Source: Agromyces atrinae (GTDB lineage: Bacteria > Actinomycetota > Actinomycetes > Actinomycetales > Microbacteriaceae). Taken from it: a stretch of 64,000 bases of DNA. Each line of letters begins with the position of its first letter. The stretch's first letter is position 1. The translations under genes were made by a program, and so were the position numbers. Location: assembly GCF_013407835.1 (NCBI RefSeq), contig NZ_JACCBI010000001.1, positions 2,108,001 through 2,172,000 of the forward strand. Direction: 5' to 3'. The notes below the pieces were generated by a model. That model saw only the letters and a program-made list of their open reading frames with translations. It did no database searches and was not told the DNA's origin. Below, piece after piece: positions 61,245-64,000 of the stretch.

Positions 61245-61300
61245 CGCGGCCCGGGATGACGGGGGCGACGTGTCACGGAACGGTAACGAATCGAGATCGT

Positions 61301-61312
61301 GAGAGCGCTCTC
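61301..61312. promoter_or_regulatory. LacI-type operator 1
   Basis: GAGAGCGCTCTC, perfect palindrome with the CG centre typical of LacI-family operators, directly before the -35 box. Confidence 0.8.
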
Positions 61313-61342
61313 TTGACAGGGCGTAGGTCGGGTGCTTAGCAT
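61313..61342 (+). promoter_or_regulatory. Promoter of sugar importer operon
   Basis: -35 TTGACA (61313-61318) and -10 TAGCAT (61337-61342), 18-base spacer, flanked by the three operators. The best sigma-70-like promoter in the window. Confidence 0.75.
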
Positions 61343-61352
61343 CGTGGCGAAT

Positions 61353-61370
61353 CGTGAGAGCGCTCTCACG
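61353..61370. promoter_or_regulatory. LacI-type operator 2
   Basis: CGTGAGAGCGCTCTCACG, perfect 18-base palindrome just downstream of the predicted transcription start, centre 55 bases from operator 1. Confidence 0.85.
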
Positions 61371-61379
61371 CACCGTGAA

Positions 61380-61391
61380 GAGAGCGCTCTC
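61380..61391. promoter_or_regulatory. LacI-type operator 3
   Basis: GAGAGCGCTCTC again, centre 24 bases after operator 2 and 43 bases before the gene start. Confidence 0.8.
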
Positions 61392-61433
61392 ACGCAACCC
61401 TGCAATCCCATTCGTACACACAAAGGAGTGACC

Positions 61434-62747
61434 GTGAGACTCTCACGCCGTACCTCGGTTGCCGCCGCGATCGCTGGCGCCGCATCCATCGCACTACTCG
61501 CATCGGGCTGTTCGACCGGAGGCGGCGACGACGCATCCGGTGAGGCCGGGGAAGACGTGACACTGACCGTCACCACCTTCGGCACGTTCGGATACGACGA
61601 CCTCTACAAGGAGTACGAGGAACTCAACCCGGGCGTCACCATCAAGGCGACCAACATCGACACCGGCGGAAACGCCCGCACCGACGCGTTCACGAAGATC
61701 GCCGCCGGCTCGGGTCTCTCCGACATCGTCGCCATCGAAGAAGGATGGCTCGGCGCCATCATGGACGTCTCCGACCAGTTCGTCGACCTCACCGAGTACG
61801 GCATCGCCGATCGCAAGGGCGACTGGGTCGAATGGAAGTACGACCAGGCCACCGACCCCGAGGGCCGTGTCATCGGCTACGGCACCGACATCGGCCCCTC
61901 GGGCATCTGCTACAACGCCGACGCGTTCGCCGCTGCCGGTCTGCCGACCGACCGCGACGAGGTCGCCACCCTCCTCGACGGCGACTGGGAGAACTACTTC
62001 GATGTCGGACGCCAGTACCAGGCAGCCACCGGCAAGGCCTGGATGGACCACTCCGGGTTCGTCTGGAACGCTATGGTCAACCAGCTCCCCGAGGGGTACT
62101 ACACCTCGGACGGCGAGCTGAACGTCGAGGGCAACACCGAACTGCAGGGTCGCTTCGAGCTGCTCGGCTCGGCCGTGGGCGACGGCCTCTCGGCTGCTCA
62201 GACGGCCTGGGACTGGAACGGTGGAAAGTCGTTCCTCGACGGCACCTTCGCGACGCTCGTCTGCCCGGGCTGGATGCTCGGTGTGGCCAAGGGCCAGATC
62301 GAAGCCGGCGGCGGCGACGCTGACAACGGTTGGGACTTCGCAGATGTCTTCCCCGGCGGACCGACCAACTGGGGTGGAGCGTTCCTCTCGATCCCCGAGA
62401 CGTCGCAGCACAAGGAAGCAGCGGCGAAGCTCGCCGACTGGCTGACGCAGCCCGAGCAGCAGGTCAAGCAGTCCGCTGCGGCCGGTAACTTCCCGAGCAC
62501 CCTCAACGCGCAGGAGACCCTCGCCGCCGAGGCCACGCCGAACGAGTTCTTCAACGACGCTCCGACCGGCGCCATCCTCGCCGAGCGTGCCGTCGGCATC
62601 AAGGCTCAGTACAAGGGCGCCGACGACTCGGTCATCCAGGAGAACGTCTTCGGACCGCCCCTCCAGAAGCTCGACCGCGGCGAAGCCACCACGCAGCAGG
62701 CCTGGGACGAAGCGATCTCGCTTCTGAACTCGCTCGTCAAGCAGTAG
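61434..62747 (+). CDS. Sugar-binding lipoprotein, SBP family 1 (second importer)
   Basis: A 437-residue extracellular binding protein with signal and lipobox LASGC (Cys about residue 26) and a Gly/Asp linker. The core has DVTLTVTTFGTFGYDDLYKEYEE, PSGICYNADAFAAAG and TWDWNGG-like features of CUT1 receptors for oligosaccharides. Start GTG 61434, with AAAGGAG 5 bases upstream, strongly supported. Controlled by a LacI-type regulator not encoded here, judged by three operators upstream. Confidence 0.92.
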   Translation: MRLSRRTSVAAAIAGAASIALLASGCSTGGGDDASGEAGEDVTLTVTTFGTFGYDDLYKEYEELNPGVTIKATNIDTGGNARTDAFTKIAAGSGLSDIVAIEEGWLGAIMDVSDQFVDLTEYGIADRKGDWVEWKYDQATDPEGRVIGYGTDIGPSGICYNADAFAAAGLPTDRDEVATLLDGDWENYFDVGRQYQAATGKAWMDHSGFVWNAMVNQLPEGYYTSDGELNVEGNTELQGRFELLGSAVGDGLSAAQTAWDWNGGKSFLDGTFATLVCPGWMLGVAKGQIEAGGGDADNGWDFADVFPGGPTNWGGAFLSIPETSQHKEAAAKLADWLTQPEQQVKQSAAAGNFPSTLNAQETLAAEATPNEFFNDAPTGAILAERAVGIKAQYKGADDSVIQENVFGPPLQKLDRGEATTQQAWDEAISLLNSLVKQ

Positions 62748-62768
62748 TCACCCTGCATCACCCGTCGG

Positions 62769-62799
62769 CCGGCCGAGGAGCCCCGCGCTCCTCGGCCGG
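62769..62799 (+). terminator. Intercistronic hairpin
   Basis: 13-base perfect arms (62769-62781 and 62787-62799), loop CCCGC, between the binding-protein and permease genes. No U-run follows. Such hairpins in sugar ABC operons stabilise the binding-protein mRNA or partly end transcription, giving more receptor than permease. Confidence 0.7.
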
Positions 62800-62836
62800 T
62801 CGACACCCCTGAACACACCCCCACGTAGGGAACGCC

Positions 62837-63883
62837 ATGACCTCCACACTCCAGCCGTCGCCGAAGCGCGACGCGCCGACCGACGGCTCCGCGCAGAAGC
62901 CGCGCCCCGCGGCATCCTCTCGCCTGAACTTCCGGCAGCGGCTCTCGCGCTTCGATGTGAAGGCATCGCCGTACTTCTACATCTCCCCCTTCTTCCTGCT
63001 CTTCGGCCTCATCGGCCTCTTCCCCCTCGTGTACACGCTCGTCGTGTCGATGCACGACTGGGACCTCCTCAAGGGCCAGGGCGACTTCGTCGGCATCGAG
63101 AACTTCACGAAGATCCTCGGCGACAGCATGTTCTGGAACTCGATCGGCAACACGATCTCGATCTTCCTGCTGTCGGCCATCCCCCAGCTCATCGTCGCGA
63201 TCGTGATCGCGTACCTGCTCGACCAGGGCCTGCGGGCCAAGACCTTCTGGCGCATGAGCGTTCTGCTGCCGTTCGTCGTGACCCCCGTCGCCGTCGCCCT
63301 CATCTTCTCGAGCATCTTCAACGAGGCCGATGGTCTCGCGAACAACCTGCTCAACCTCATCGGCATCCCCGACCAGGCGTGGAAGCACGACACGTTCCTC
63401 AGCCACGTCGCCATCGCGACGATGGTGAACTTCCGCTGGACGGGATACAACGCCCTCATCCTGCTCGCCGCCATGCAGTCGGTGCCGCGCGACCTCTACG
63501 AGTCGGCCGCCATCGACGGCGCCAACGCCGTGCGCCGCTTCTTCTCGATCACGATCCCGTCGATCCGCCCGACCCTCATCTTCGTCATCATCACGTCGAC
63601 GATCGGCGGCCTGCAGATCTTCGCCGAGCCGCGTCTCTTCGACGTGTCGACCGCGGGCGGCATCGGCGGCAGCGACCGCCAGTTCCAGACGACGGTGCTC
63701 TTCATGTGGGAGCTCGCCTTCTTCCGCCGCGACTTCGGTGAGGCGGCCGCCGTCGCGTGGCTCCTCTTCCTCCTCATCGTGGTCTTCGGCCTCGTCAACT
63801 TCCTCATCTCCCGGCGCATCGCGACGGGTGAGGGCAGACCCAGCAACCGTGCCCGGCGCCGTGCCCGAGGAGAGAACCGATGA
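62837..63883 (+). CDS. Sugar ABC permease, MalF type (second importer)
   Basis: A 348-residue CUT1 permease with a hydrophilic 40-residue N-terminus, six helices and the EAA loop ESAAIDGANAVRRFFSITIPSIRP. It overlaps the next permease gene by 4 bases. Start ATG 62837 with TAGGGAA upstream. Confidence 0.92.
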   Translation: MTSTLQPSPKRDAPTDGSAQKPRPAASSRLNFRQRLSRFDVKASPYFYISPFFLLFGLIGLFPLVYTLVVSMHDWDLLKGQGDFVGIENFTKILGDSMFWNSIGNTISIFLLSAIPQLIVAIVIAYLLDQGLRAKTFWRMSVLLPFVVTPVAVALIFSSIFNEADGLANNLLNLIGIPDQAWKHDTFLSHVAIATMVNFRWTGYNALILLAAMQSVPRDLYESAAIDGANAVRRFFSITIPSIRPTLIFVIITSTIGGLQIFAEPRLFDVSTAGGIGGSDRQFQTTVLFMWELAFFRRDFGEAAAVAWLLFLLIVVFGLVNFLISRRIATGEGRPSNRARRRARGENR

Positions 63884-64000
63884 GCACCCTGACCCCCGAA
63901 CCGATTCCCGCCGAGCGCATCGACGTGCTCCCCGAGGAGCGGAAGTCCCCGCGCCGCCGCGGCGCCATGGGCGTCGCCGGCATCGGCAGCCGCCCAGGCT
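63880..64000 (+). CDS. Sugar ABC permease, MalG type, cut by window end
   Basis: The first 40 codons of the next operon gene, from ATG 63880: a hydrophilic, Pro/Arg-rich N-terminus without a membrane segment yet. Its identity as MalG partner is inferred from gene order and the 4-base overlap with the MalF-type gene. Confidence 0.75.
   Translation, partial: MSTLTPEPIPAERIDVLPEERKSPRRRGAMGVAGIGSRPG

Overview
The window is a high-GC (roughly 70%) actinobacterial chromosome segment. The codon use, the SerRS, LCP, PheA and Pgm proteins, the CmtR-type sensor and the many GTG starts and ATGA/GTGA gene overlaps point to the family Microbacteriaceae, but genus is not determinable from the sequence alone. 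No transposase, integrase, phage structural gene or CRISPR array is visible; this is ordinary chromosome rich in sugar and cell-wall metabolism, with unusual intergenic repeats.

Left part (1-5.3 kb): the start of a conserved small protein, a membrane protein, a CmtR-like Cd/Pb sensor with a short CDF-type cation exporter, a membrane/GNAT-like protein and a LuxR regulator. Then comes the most distinctive block (4.4-19.6 kb): an RpiR/MurR-type regulator facing an 11-gene, almost continuously overlapping operon for cell-wall sugar and muropeptide salvage. It has an Opp/Dpp-like importer (lipoprotein, two permeases, fused double ATPase), MurQ etherase, AnmK kinase, L-Ala-D/L-Glu-type epimerase, a beta-lactamase-fold serine hydrolase, NagB, an MFS carrier and a 943-residue FAD/Fe-S D-lactate-dehydrogenase-like protein. 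The set can be read as one pathway: import of (anhydro)muropeptides, phosphorylation of anhydroMurNAc, cleavage to GlcNAc-6-P plus D-lactate, oxidation of the D-lactate, epimerisation of peptide products, and entry of the amino sugar into glycolysis.

Middle part (19.6-38.4 kb): a GH30 glycosidase, a sensor kinase, a truncated membrane-protein remnant, TetR with two divergent hexapeptide acetyltransferases around paired operators, PadR with a membrane protein and a clear palindromic operator, a choloylglycine-hydrolase-family amidase beside two tandem YhgE/Pip envelope proteins, two tRNA-Ser genes within 4 kb of serS, an LCP cell-wall protein, a HAD phosphatase and a diacylglycerol-kinase-family gene. 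A three-copy 171-bp tandem repeat lies at 37978-38390.

Right part (38.4-64 kb): an oxidoreductase, an oxidative L-fucose pathway (aldo/keto reductase, fuconolactonase, fuconate dehydratase), and a mannoside/glucoside cluster (GH38, GH3, CUT1-type ABC transporter) facing a 2-hydroxyacid dehydrogenase, a DeoR-HTH/LacI-sensor hybrid regulator and a ThuA-like protein. Next are two duplicated pairs of small membrane proteins translationally coupled to pheA, then pgm, a secreted TIG/amidase-domain protein, a VanY-type D,D-carboxypeptidase, a second tandem repeat (about 105-108 bp units), and finally a second CUT1 sugar importer controlled by three identical LacI-type operators, whose last gene is cut by the window end. 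Several importers lack an ATPase here and probably share one encoded elsewhere.
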